A stretch of DNA of 26,619 nucleotides from CAVRTJ01 sp046704825 (GTDB lineage Bacteria; Acidobacteriota; UBA4820; DSQY01). The notes under the pieces are model-generated. The model saw only the letters and a list, made by a program, of their open reading frames with translations, did no database searches and had not been told where the DNA came from. Below, in pieces: positions 7,155 to 13,879 of the stretch. The stretch is from the NCBI GenBank assembly GCA_046704825.1, contig JBJKRE010000035.1:1-26619 (forward strand), in the 5' to 3' direction. Position 1 is the first letter of the stretch; each line of letters begins with the position of its first letter. The translations under genes were made by a program, and so were the position numbers.

Positions 7155-8678
7155 ATGGCAGATCCAGGTCAGTCACAGGTCGGGGAACGGGAGCACCCGC
7201 TCACCAGGGAGAAGCTGACCGAGCGCATGCGTTCGGCGGAGGCGGCCCTGATGGGCAGGCCGTCGGTCAGCATAAGATTTCGGCTCGTGATCGGTTTCCT
7301 CCTGTGCTTCTTCCTCTCGGGCGCCATCGCCGTCGCGACGGTTGTGATCCTCTACCAGATCCAGTTCAAGCTGCAGTTCCTCGAAACGACCCAGAGCCTC
7401 ACCTACAACATCCAGCAGGCGAGGCGTTACGAGAAGAACTACTTCCTGTACGGGACGGACCTGGACAGCGCACTGGCCGAGGCGCAGGCCGCCGAGAACC
7501 TCCTGGCCTCCGAGAAGGGGAACATCCTTGAGGTCGCAGGGCCGGCAGGCCTGTCCAGCCTTTCCCAGCACATGGACCAGTACCGCATCTTGCTGACCCG
7601 GGCCGAACAGCGCGAGAGGACCCGCGCATGGACGCCGGGCGAAAAGGCCCATATGGAGGGGGCCCTGAGGGAGCACGGCGCGAGGATCATCCAGCTCGCC
7701 TCCGGCCTGATGGGCAAGGAGCGGGCCTCCGTGAACCGGATGATCCGCATCTCGCAGATCGTACCCTTCGTCTTCGTGGGCCTGCTCCTGCTGCTGATCA
7801 TCTACATCGTCAACTTCCTGGCCCGGGCCATTGTCGGGCCCCTCAAGCGTTTCCAGACCTACACCCGGCGCATCGCGGAGGGGGATTTCTCGCCCATCGC
7901 CCCGGCGCGCCGGTACCGGGACGAGTTCTCGGACCTCGCCCTCGCCCTCAACCGCATGGTCATCGAACTCAAGACCCACGAGGACACCTGCATCGAGGCG
8001 GCCAAGATGGCCGCCGTGGGCACGCTGACCTCGGGCGTGGCCCACGAGCTGAACAACCCTCTGAACAACGTGGCCATCACCACAGAGGCCCTCATGGAGG
8101 ACTTCAAGACGCTGAGCGACGACGAGAAGTGGAAGCTGCTCCAGGACATCTACTTCGAGAACGAGCGGGCTAGCGAGACGGTCAAGAGCCTCCTCGACTT
8201 CACGCGCAGCGAGAAACCCGACATGTCGCCCCTCGACCTGAACGAGGTGCTGCAGTCCACCGCACGCCTGGTCCAAAACGAGATGGCGATCAACAACGTG
8301 ACACTGGCGATGGACGTGGCGCCGGACCTTCCCAGGGTCATGGGCGCTTTCAACCAGCTCCGGCAGGTCCTTTTGAACCTCATGATCAACGGCATCCAGG
8401 CCATGCCCGAGGGTGGCGAGCTGTCCGTGTCCGCAAGGCCTGAGGACCCCGGACGGGTGTGCATCGAAATCAGGGACGAAGGCGTGGGCATCCCCGAGGA
8501 CGTCCTGCCCCACATCTTCGAGCCCTTTTTCACCACCAAGGAGCCGGGCCGGGGCACGGGCCTGGGCCTTTCCGTGAGCCACAGCATTCTCAAGAAGCAC
8601 GGCGGGGACGTCCAGGCCGAGAGCAAGCCCGGCGAGGGCGCCCTGTTCAGGGTCGTCCTGCCCGCCCTGACTACGTGA
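7155..8678 (+). CDS. HK3: HAMP sensor histidine kinase with complete catalytic motifs
   Basis: 507-residue kinase with the shared pre-TM motif (GRPSVSIRFRLVIGFLLCF, 34-52), TM1 (about 44-67), periplasmic helical domain with QARRYEKNYFLYG (88-100), TM2 (about 203-223), HAMP (RRIAEGDFSPIAPARRYRDEF, 238-258) and dimerisation helix with an intact H-box (AHELNNP, His297). The HATPase_c domain has N-box Asn412, DEGVG 441-445 and GTGLGL 467-472. It is the best-preserved kinase of the family here and should autophosphorylate. RR1 follows 67 bp downstream on the same strand and is the obvious phosphotransfer partner. G7 (7144-7150) lies 4 nt before the ATG; upstream in-frame codons fall in the promoter. 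Confidence 0.94.
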   Translation: MADPGQSQVGEREHPLTREKLTERMRSAEAALMGRPSVSIRFRLVIGFLLCFFLSGAIAVATVVILYQIQFKLQFLETTQSLTYNIQQARRYEKNYFLYGTDLDSALAEAQAAENLLASEKGNILEVAGPAGLSSLSQHMDQYRILLTRAEQRERTRAWTPGEKAHMEGALREHGARIIQLASGLMGKERASVNRMIRISQIVPFVFVGLLLLLIIYIVNFLARAIVGPLKRFQTYTRRIAEGDFSPIAPARRYRDEFSDLALALNRMVIELKTHEDTCIEAAKMAAVGTLTSGVAHELNNPLNNVAITTEALMEDFKTLSDDEKWKLLQDIYFENERASETVKSLLDFTRSEKPDMSPLDLNEVLQSTARLVQNEMAINNVTLAMDVAPDLPRVMGAFNQLRQVLLNLMINGIQAMPEGGELSVSARPEDPGRVCIEIRDEGVGIPEDVLPHIFEPFFTTKEPGRGTGLGLSVSHSILKKHGGDVQAESKPGEGALFRVVLPALTT

Positions 8679-8686
8679 CGGTACGG

Positions 8687-8692
8687 TAGAAT
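8687..8692 (+). promoter_or_regulatory. Possible -10 element before RR1
   Basis: TAGAAT just after the HK3 stop, inside GGTAGAAT, an octamer that also occurs on the minus strand ahead of CK-A. No acceptable -35 is present at normal spacing, so this is tentative. Confidence 0.2.
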
Positions 8693-8694
8693 TC

Positions 8695-8728
8695 CGGGAC
8701 GGGGCCGGCCGGCGCCCGGTCCGTCCCG
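8695..8728 (+). repeat. Large GC hairpin between HK3 and RR1
   Basis: CGGGACGG (8695-8702) and CCGTCCCG (8721-8728) form a perfect 8-bp stem enclosing a GC-rich, partly self-complementary 18-nt loop. There is no T-run, so it is not a standard terminator. It ends 4 nt before the RR1 G-tract ribosome-binding site and could protect the transcript end or tune the kinase-to-receiver ratio. Confidence 0.6.
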
Positions 8729-8745
8729 TCGAGGGGGTGCCTGGA

Positions 8746-9117
8746 ATGAAGGAACAGAAGAGCGTAATGGTCCTGGACGACGAACCCATCGTGGGCGACA
8801 GGCTGAAGCCCGTCCTGGAGAAGGAGGGGTTCGAGGTCGAGGTCTTCACGGACAGCGCGGAGGCCATCGAACGGCTCAAGGCGAAGACCTTCTCCGTCCT
8901 CGTGACGGACATGAAGATGAAGGGGCCTTCCGGCATGGACATCCTGCGCTTTGTGAAGGACAAGGCCCCGTCCACGCAGGTCATCGTGATCACGGGCTAC
9001 GCCACCATCGAGACGAACTACGAAGCCCAGGCGCTGGGGGCGGCCCACTTCATCGCGAAACCCTTCAAGATGAAGGAGCTCGCAAAACTCGTCGGCAAGG
9101 CCTCGAGGGAGAACTGA
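8746..9117 (+). CDS. RR1: stand-alone receiver-domain response regulator
   Basis: 123-residue CheY-like receiver with no output domain. Visible active-site residues: acidic pair Asp11-Asp12 (LDDEP), phospho-acceptor Asp55 (VTDMKM), Thr83 (ITGYAT) and Lys105 (AKPF). It therefore works as a phosphate shuttle or by binding a target protein rather than DNA. It lies 67 bp after HK3, its probable kinase. Receiver RR2 has the same active-site numbering and pairs with HK4, so the two modules arose by duplication. A GTG at 8737 is in frame but falls inside the GAGGGGG ribosome-binding site, so the ATG at 8746 is chosen. Convergent with HK4, with a 13-bp gap. Confidence 0.93.
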   Translation: MKEQKSVMVLDDEPIVGDRLKPVLEKEGFEVEVFTDSAEAIERLKAKTFSVLVTDMKMKGPSGMDILRFVKDKAPSTQVIVITGYATIETNYEAQALGAAHFIAKPFKMKELAKLVGKASREN

Positions 9118-9130
9118 CCCGGCCCGCGCC

Positions 9131-10654
9131 TTACGGCTGGGCGTCTTCCCCCGCCAGGCCGGGCACCAGCGCGGCCGGCAGCATGACGGTGAACGCGGCG
9201 CCCCGCCCGGGCCGGCTCTGCACCTGGATGTCCCCCCCGTGCTGCCGCACGATTCCCAGGCTCACCGACAGGCCCAGGCCCGTACCCCGCCCCCTCGATT
9301 TGGTCGTGAAGAACGGGTCGAAGATGTAGGGCAACACGTGGGGCGGAATGCCCTTCCCGTCGTCCGTCACGACGATCTCCACGAAGCCGTCCCTGCGCGC
9401 CTCCCTCGCCGAGATGGTGACGGTGCCGCCCTTGCCCACGGCGTCCAACGCGTTCAGCAACAGGTTCAGCAGGACCTGGCTCAGGGACTGGCGGTCCCCG
9501 TGGACGGGCGGGAGATTGTCCGGCACCTGGAGCTCGATCTTCGCCCCCGACAGCTTGATCTGGTTGGCGGCCAGCCCGGCCGACCGCCTGATCAGCTCAG
9601 CCAGGTCGAGCCGTTCGGTCCCGATCTCGCCTTCACGGGCGAAGTCCAGAAGGTTGCGGACGATCTTCTGGGACCTCTCGGCCTGCGTCACGAGGTCGTT
9701 CACCATGTCCAGGCGCTCGGCGTCCGAGAGCGTCGCGTAGTCCTCCTTCAGCATCTCGGCCGTCAGGGTGATGTTGTTGATCGGGTTGTTCAGCTCGTGG
9801 GCGACGCCCGCCGTGAGCGTGCCGACGGCCCTCAGCTTGTGAGACTGGACCAGCACGTCGTGGCGGTGGGCCAGCTCCCGCATCATCGTGTTGAGGGCCA
9901 CGGCCAGGTTGGAGAACTCGTCGCGGTACCACCGGGCGGGCGTGATGGGGGTGAAGTCCCCGTCGGCGATACGCTGGGCCGTCCCCATGAGGCGGCTGAG
10001 GGGGCGGAGCATCTGCCTGGCCAGGAAGTTCGCGATGACCACCACCAGGGCCAGGAGCACGATCAGGAACAGGAGGGGCAGGCGCTTGAACAGGGCGAAG
10101 GTTCCGCCCACGCTGCTGCGCTCCTTCTGCGCCAGCTCCATGGCGAAAGCGACCATCTGGGCTCCGTGGGTCCTCAGCTCGGCCTCGATGGCCGCCCGGT
10201 CCGCCGAGCCGTTGGGCGCCCGTCCCCTGTCCATCTCCTCGAGGCGCCCGATGAGGGCGGCGTATCGATTCAGGTGTTCGCGCATCCGCCGCAGGTCCCC
10301 GGGCGAGAGCACCTTGGCGGCCTCAGGACCCGCCGAATCGATGAGGCGCCGGGCGTTGTTCAGGTGTTCGCGGACGTCCTGGAGGTTGCTTCCGTACAGG
10401 AAGTAATTCTTCTCGAAGCGCCGGGCGTGCTGGATCTCCATGGTGTACCGGTCGGCCACCTCCAGGAACCGGAGCCGGACCTCGAGGCGCGACAGCATGA
10501 CCCACGCGGCCACCGTGACGGCGGCCGCCAGGAGGAACAGCGACAGGAAGCCCAGTGCGAGCCGCGTACGAATCCCGATGCTGGGCCTGGCCAGGAGGGC
10601 GCGCTGGACGTCGGCGACTTCGGGCGCTCCTCCCCCCGGGGTTGCCTCGGTCAT
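9131..10654 (-). CDS. HK4: HAMP sensor histidine kinase
   Basis: 507 residues; the most divergent but fully equipped member of the kinase family. N-terminal motif ARPSIGIRTRLALGFL (22-37), TM1 (about 33-53), periplasmic helices with HARRFEKNYFLYGSNL (76-91), TM2 (about 192-212), HAMP (about 213-265; RWYRDEF 241-247), H-box AHELNNP (His286), N-box Asn401, DDGKG 431-435, GTGLGL 457-462. RR2 precedes it in the same operon by 32 bp, so receiver-then-kinase order here mirrors the kinase-then-receiver order of HK3-RR1. GGGAGG sits 5 nt before the ATG, a conventional ribosome-binding site unlike those of HK1-3. Last gene of the long minus-strand block; no terminator is seen in the 13 bp before the convergent RR1. 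Confidence 0.94.
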   Translation of the reverse strand: MTEATPGGGAPEVADVQRALLARPSIGIRTRLALGFLSLFLLAAAVTVAAWVMLSRLEVRLRFLEVADRYTMEIQHARRFEKNYFLYGSNLQDVREHLNNARRLIDSAGPEAAKVLSPGDLRRMREHLNRYAALIGRLEEMDRGRAPNGSADRAAIEAELRTHGAQMVAFAMELAQKERSSVGGTFALFKRLPLLFLIVLLALVVVIANFLARQMLRPLSRLMGTAQRIADGDFTPITPARWYRDEFSNLAVALNTMMRELAHRHDVLVQSHKLRAVGTLTAGVAHELNNPINNITLTAEMLKEDYATLSDAERLDMVNDLVTQAERSQKIVRNLLDFAREGEIGTERLDLAELIRRSAGLAANQIKLSGAKIELQVPDNLPPVHGDRQSLSQVLLNLLLNALDAVGKGGTVTISAREARRDGFVEIVVTDDGKGIPPHVLPYIFDPFFTTKSRGRGTGLGLSVSLGIVRQHGGDIQVQSRPGRGAAFTVMLPAALVPGLAGEDAQP

Positions 10655-10686
10655 CCCGCACCTCCCGGCGACGCTTGCGCCCTTCC

Positions 10687-11091
10687 TTATTCGACCGCGT
10701 CCGAGCCGATATCCTTAAAGCCCAGTGCGCTGGCCGCCTTGGCGATCACGTCCCTCAGCTCCTGGGGTTTGAAGGGCTTGGCGATGAAGTCGAAGGCCCC
10801 CTTGGCCAGGGCCTCCCGCGCCACCTCGACGGTGGCGTAGCCCGTGATCATCACGACCTTCGTCCCGGGCGAACGCACCATCACCCGCTCCAGGACCTCG
10901 ATGCCGTCGATGTCGTCCATGCGGATGTCCGTCACGACGACGTGGAAGGACTTCGCTTCGAGCCGTTCGAGCGCAGGGGCCGGCGCGTCGAAGACCTCCA
11001 CGTCGCATCCCACCTTGGCCAGCGCAGGCTGCAGCCGCTTGCCCACGATGGGCTCGTCGTCCAGGATCAGGACCTGCAGTCGTTCGTCCAT
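10687..11091 (-). CDS. RR2: stand-alone receiver-domain response regulator
   Basis: 134-residue receiver with the full active site: Asp11-Asp12, phospho-acceptor Asp55 (VTDIRM), Thr83 (ITGYAT), Lys105 (AKPF). After the receiver only a 14-residue tail remains, so there is no DNA-binding or enzymatic output. The region most like RR1 is residues 8-20 and 79-107. The frame stays open upstream to 11472 inside TauE-4, but AAAGGAG lies 9 nt before the ATG at 11091 and the receiver fold begins there. It sits between TauE-4 (14 bp upstream) and HK4 (32 bp downstream), all one strand. Targets may be the co-encoded permeases or the kinase-like and PEP-type proteins; this is inference. Confidence 0.94.
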   Translation of the reverse strand: MDERLQVLILDDEPIVGKRLQPALAKVGCDVEVFDAPAPALERLEAKSFHVVVTDIRMDDIDGIEVLERVMVRSPGTKVVMITGYATVEVAREALAKGAFDFIAKPFKPQELRDVIAKAASALGFKDIGSDAVE

Positions 11092-11105
11092 GGGCGGCGC
11101 TCCTT

Positions 11106-12197
11106 TCAGGATTCGGACGCGGGCCGGCTCACGAGCAGGGTCGTGTGGATCTTCCTGCGCTCCGCGTGCGCCTTGATCACATTGTACAGGATCGTCAGGG
11201 CCCCGCTGATGCCCGCCGCGAAGAGGAGCACCGTGCTGCTCGTGTTGTAGACCTTGTCCCACGCGGGGTTGTACTGGATCCAGTTCAGTTCGCGCAGGTA
11301 CACGGGGACGGCGACCGCGCGGCTGAAGACGCACAGGATGATGATGAGCCCCGTGGTCAGACGGATGAGCCGCTCGCTCACCACCTTGACCCCGTAGGCG
11401 CCCACGTAGACACCGATGAGCGATCCGAGGAACAGGAGCAGCGTGAGCCGCAGGTCTACGAACCCCTCCCATGCGTAGTTGAGGGCACCGAAGGCCCCCA
11501 TGTAGACGGCCAGGTACAGCTCCGTACCCGTGGCCACCGCCGTGGGAATGCCGAACACGTAGATCATGGCCGGCACGCCGATGAAGCCGCCCACTCCGAT
11601 GGTGCCCGCAAGGTACCCCGTGGCAAGGCCGACGGGCAGCAGAACCCAGAGGGACAGCTCCACGTCCGACACGGGAAACCGGATGACCGGCTTGAGGTTC
11701 AGCCGCCCCAGGAACTCGGTGATCTTCCTGGACGGGCCCACTCCCTCGGCGCCCTGCCTCAGGGCGTCCTGCAGCATGTGCAGTCCCACGAAGAAGAGCA
11801 CGCCGATGAAGATGGCGCTGATGTACAGGTCGGCCCCGGCGCTCTTGCCCGCGCCGTGCCCCGTGCCGCCTTCGAACAGCATACTGTTGATCAGCACCGC
11901 CAGCCGGATGCCGACCACCGCCGTGGCCAGCAGGAAGACCGCCAGCCGCTTGTCCACGTTGCCCATCTGCCCGTGCTTCTTCGACCCCACGAGCGCCTTG
12001 CCGAATTTGTGCGTAATGTTGCTCCCCACGGCCACCACGCCCGAGACGCCCAGGTTCATCATGCCCGGGGTCATGAAAAACGCGCCGCCGCTGCCTATGA
12101 ATCCGCTAAGAATGCCCCCGATGAACCCGAGCAGGATCACCAGAAGCGCCTTGGAAACCGTCAACTGCATGAAAACGTCGCCGAACAGGACGTGCAT
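11106..12197 (-). CDS. TauE-4: long-form TauE/SafE-family permease
   Basis: 363 residues, about 60 longer than the other three permeases. The first half carries GFIGSGGAFFMTP (32-44) and a GSNITHKFGKALVGSKKHGQ stretch typical of the longer SafE-like subgroup. The second half carries the matching Gly-rich motif (GTIGVGGFIGVP). The extra length is a loop between the halves plus an added C-terminal TM segment (about 325-345) that ends in a basic tail. It groups apart from TauE-1, -2 and -3, has no TIGR02186 partner next to it, and instead sits between CK-A and RR2. GGGAGG lies 6 nt before the ATG at 12197; an internal ATG at 12170 is the alternative start. Substrate unknown; an anion such as sulfite is the family expectation. 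Confidence 0.9.
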   Translation of the reverse strand: MHVLFGDVFMQLTVSKALLVILLGFIGGILSGFIGSGGAFFMTPGMMNLGVSGVVAVGSNITHKFGKALVGSKKHGQMGNVDKRLAVFLLATAVVGIRLAVLINSMLFEGGTGHGAGKSAGADLYISAIFIGVLFFVGLHMLQDALRQGAEGVGPSRKITEFLGRLNLKPVIRFPVSDVELSLWVLLPVGLATGYLAGTIGVGGFIGVPAMIYVFGIPTAVATGTELYLAVYMGAFGALNYAWEGFVDLRLTLLLFLGSLIGVYVGAYGVKVVSERLIRLTTGLIIILCVFSRAVAVPVYLRELNWIQYNPAWDKVYNTSSTVLLFAAGISGALTILYNVIKAHAERRKIHTTLLVSRPASES

Positions 12198-12240
12198 TAT
12201 CGCCTCCCTCGCATCGCACCGGACCCGGACGCCGCCACCG

Positions 12241-13746
12241 CTACTCCAGCTTGATCAGCTTGAGCAGCGCGCCGGCCACCTTGCCGTACAGCGCCGCCAC
12301 GAGCGGCGCCACGATGGCCACGATCACCGGGGCCACCCACGGGTGCGACTTGTGATACGCCCCTCCGAGCATGTCCAGAAGGGGCCCCTGCCTCATGAAG
12401 ACCGCGACGTAGACCAGGACTACGACGGCCAGCGCGGCCGCGATCTTGAGCGCCTGGGCCGGAGTGAAGCGCAGTCTCTCCCCCAGCTCGGAAATAGAGA
12501 TGACGGGGGCCTTGACGTGGCGTCCGATCCAGGCGGACAGCTCTCGCGTCATGCGGGTCCGGGCCGCCGCGGGCTTTTGAAGGTAGAGGTCCCCCACGAC
12601 GACGAGGCTGTAGGGGATACTCGGGTTGACGGCCGCCAGCAGGTTCTCGCGCGCCCCCGAGACGGCCTGTCCTCCGCCGGATCTGCCTTCCCGGACGAGG
12701 GACTCGATGGTCTGGCGCAAGGCTCGCTCCGAACTGGAAACCGTCTCCTGGACGTCGTCTTCGATGCCGCCGTCGTACGGCCTGCCGGTCCGCTCCGGCC
12801 GGGGCAGCTCCGTCTGCGGGGCCCCATCTTCAGGTCCCGAGGGCGTGTAGCGAAGGAGTTCCACCGCCGCCCCCCACCGCCTGGCCAGCTCGTTCACCTG
12901 CCGGAAGCTCTCGCCTCCGGCGTCGAATTCCTCCTGGACCCACAGTATGTTGGTCCCCGCCATGGTGCAGCGGATCTCGCGACAGCCCGGCAGGTCGCCG
13001 ATGACCTCGGGGATCACCGACGCCAGCTGCGACTGGCGGGGCATGTAGGTGATTGTCAGGACGCCGTCGAGCGAACGGACCGTGAGGTCCGCTCCGGCCG
13101 TACGCTCGTCCAGCGCCAGCTTGATCCGCGCCCGGGACTGGAGGAGCCTCTCCTCCATGGCCTTGCGGCTGGCGGGCGTGGGCCTGAAGTCGGGCAGCTC
13201 CGCCATCCCGCACAAAACCACCGCGGCGTTCTCCAGGCTGACGTGCTCGAGGTTGACGACGAAGTCGTAGCGCTGGGGATCGTCCATCTGCCATCCGTGG
13301 ACGAAGTTCACCCACGCCCGGATGTCGCTGTCGATGTCCCCGATGAACTTTTCGGCCTTTTCCCGGCTCAGCTTGAGCCGCTCCATGACGGTCTCGAGCC
13401 GCCGTCCGGCGTCCGGCACGACGCGGACCCTCATGACGTGGCCCACCCCCTGGAGCAGGTGGTGGCCGGCGCGCCCGTAGTAGACGAGGTCGCCACGGGC
13501 CGCGCGCTCGCAGATGGAGTCCGTCGCAACGGCGATGTAGCGGTCGCGGAGCCTCGCCATGCGCTCCTGAACGGCCGGCTTCTTGACCATGGCCACTTCG
13601 AGCTTGCCCACCGGGATGCCGCACTCGTTCGCTCTCGCGACCACGTCGTCCCGGCCCAGGAAGTCGTACCCGAGCTTCTCGGCAAGCATCCTGGCCAGCC
13701 TCTCGCCGCCGCCGAAAGGCAAGCCGCTGATAAAGATGATCGGCAT
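12241..13746 (-). CDS. CK-A: cytidylate-kinase-like protein with membrane-anchored C-terminus
   Basis: 501 residues. Residues 1-210 match the cytidylate-kinase-like family (PF13189): IFISGLPFGGGERLARMLAEKL replaces a standard Walker A lysine loop with a GGGE variant, followed by YDFLGRDDVV and YYGRAGHHLLQGV. Residues about 212-285 resemble a BON-type fold (weak match). A low-complexity linker follows, then a small alpha/beta stretch (PYSLVVVGDLYLQKP) and two TM helices (about 432-450 and 470-490). A nucleotide-kinase-like head tied to the membrane is unlike true Cmk, which is a small soluble enzyme, so CMP phosphorylation should not be assumed. A regulator that senses nucleotide or phosphate state beside the transporter is a guess. 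The ATG lies 3 nt after a G7 tract (13750-13756). A 43-bp gap leads to TauE-4. Confidence 0.8.
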   Translation of the reverse strand: MPIIFISGLPFGGGERLARMLAEKLGYDFLGRDDVVARANECGIPVGKLEVAMVKKPAVQERMARLRDRYIAVATDSICERAARGDLVYYGRAGHHLLQGVGHVMRVRVVPDAGRRLETVMERLKLSREKAEKFIGDIDSDIRAWVNFVHGWQMDDPQRYDFVVNLEHVSLENAAVVLCGMAELPDFRPTPASRKAMEERLLQSRARIKLALDERTAGADLTVRSLDGVLTITYMPRQSQLASVIPEVIGDLPGCREIRCTMAGTNILWVQEEFDAGGESFRQVNELARRWGAAVELLRYTPSGPEDGAPQTELPRPERTGRPYDGGIEDDVQETVSSSERALRQTIESLVREGRSGGGQAVSGARENLLAAVNPSIPYSLVVVGDLYLQKPAAARTRMTRELSAWIGRHVKAPVISISELGERLRFTPAQALKIAAALAVVVLVYVAVFMRQGPLLDMLGGAYHKSHPWVAPVIVAIVAPLVAALYGKVAGALLKLIKLE

Positions 13747-13879
13747 GTTCCCCCCCGTTCCTTTGACCCTGCTGCACCCGGCGGCCCCCCCGGCCGGAAT
13801 CCAGGTGCGAGAAACGATCCGAGTAACCGGGTCCCGTTACTACCGCTATTCTACCATCAACCGCCGCGGCGCGACGACC
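13747..13879 (-). promoter_or_regulatory. Gap upstream of CK-A with inverted repeat and possible -10
   Basis: 133 bp between PEP-1 and CK-A. An inverted repeat at 13823-13840 (GTAAC-C-GGG, T, CCC-GTTAC) has 8-bp arms with one bulge. TAGAAT on the minus strand (13848-13853) could be a -10 box but lacks a good -35. The gap is one of the larger in the block, and the gene after it has a G7 ribosome-binding site, so an internal promoter is plausible. Confidence 0.35.

Noticed and set aside
7173..8993. 606-codon minus-strand frame opposite HK3 and RR1
   Set aside because: It is a shadow of two conserved plus-strand genes; its own translation is low-complexity and has no family features.
9239..10840. 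533-codon plus-strand frame opposite HK4
   Set aside because: Antisense to a kinase with full motifs; composition is typical of GC shadow frames.
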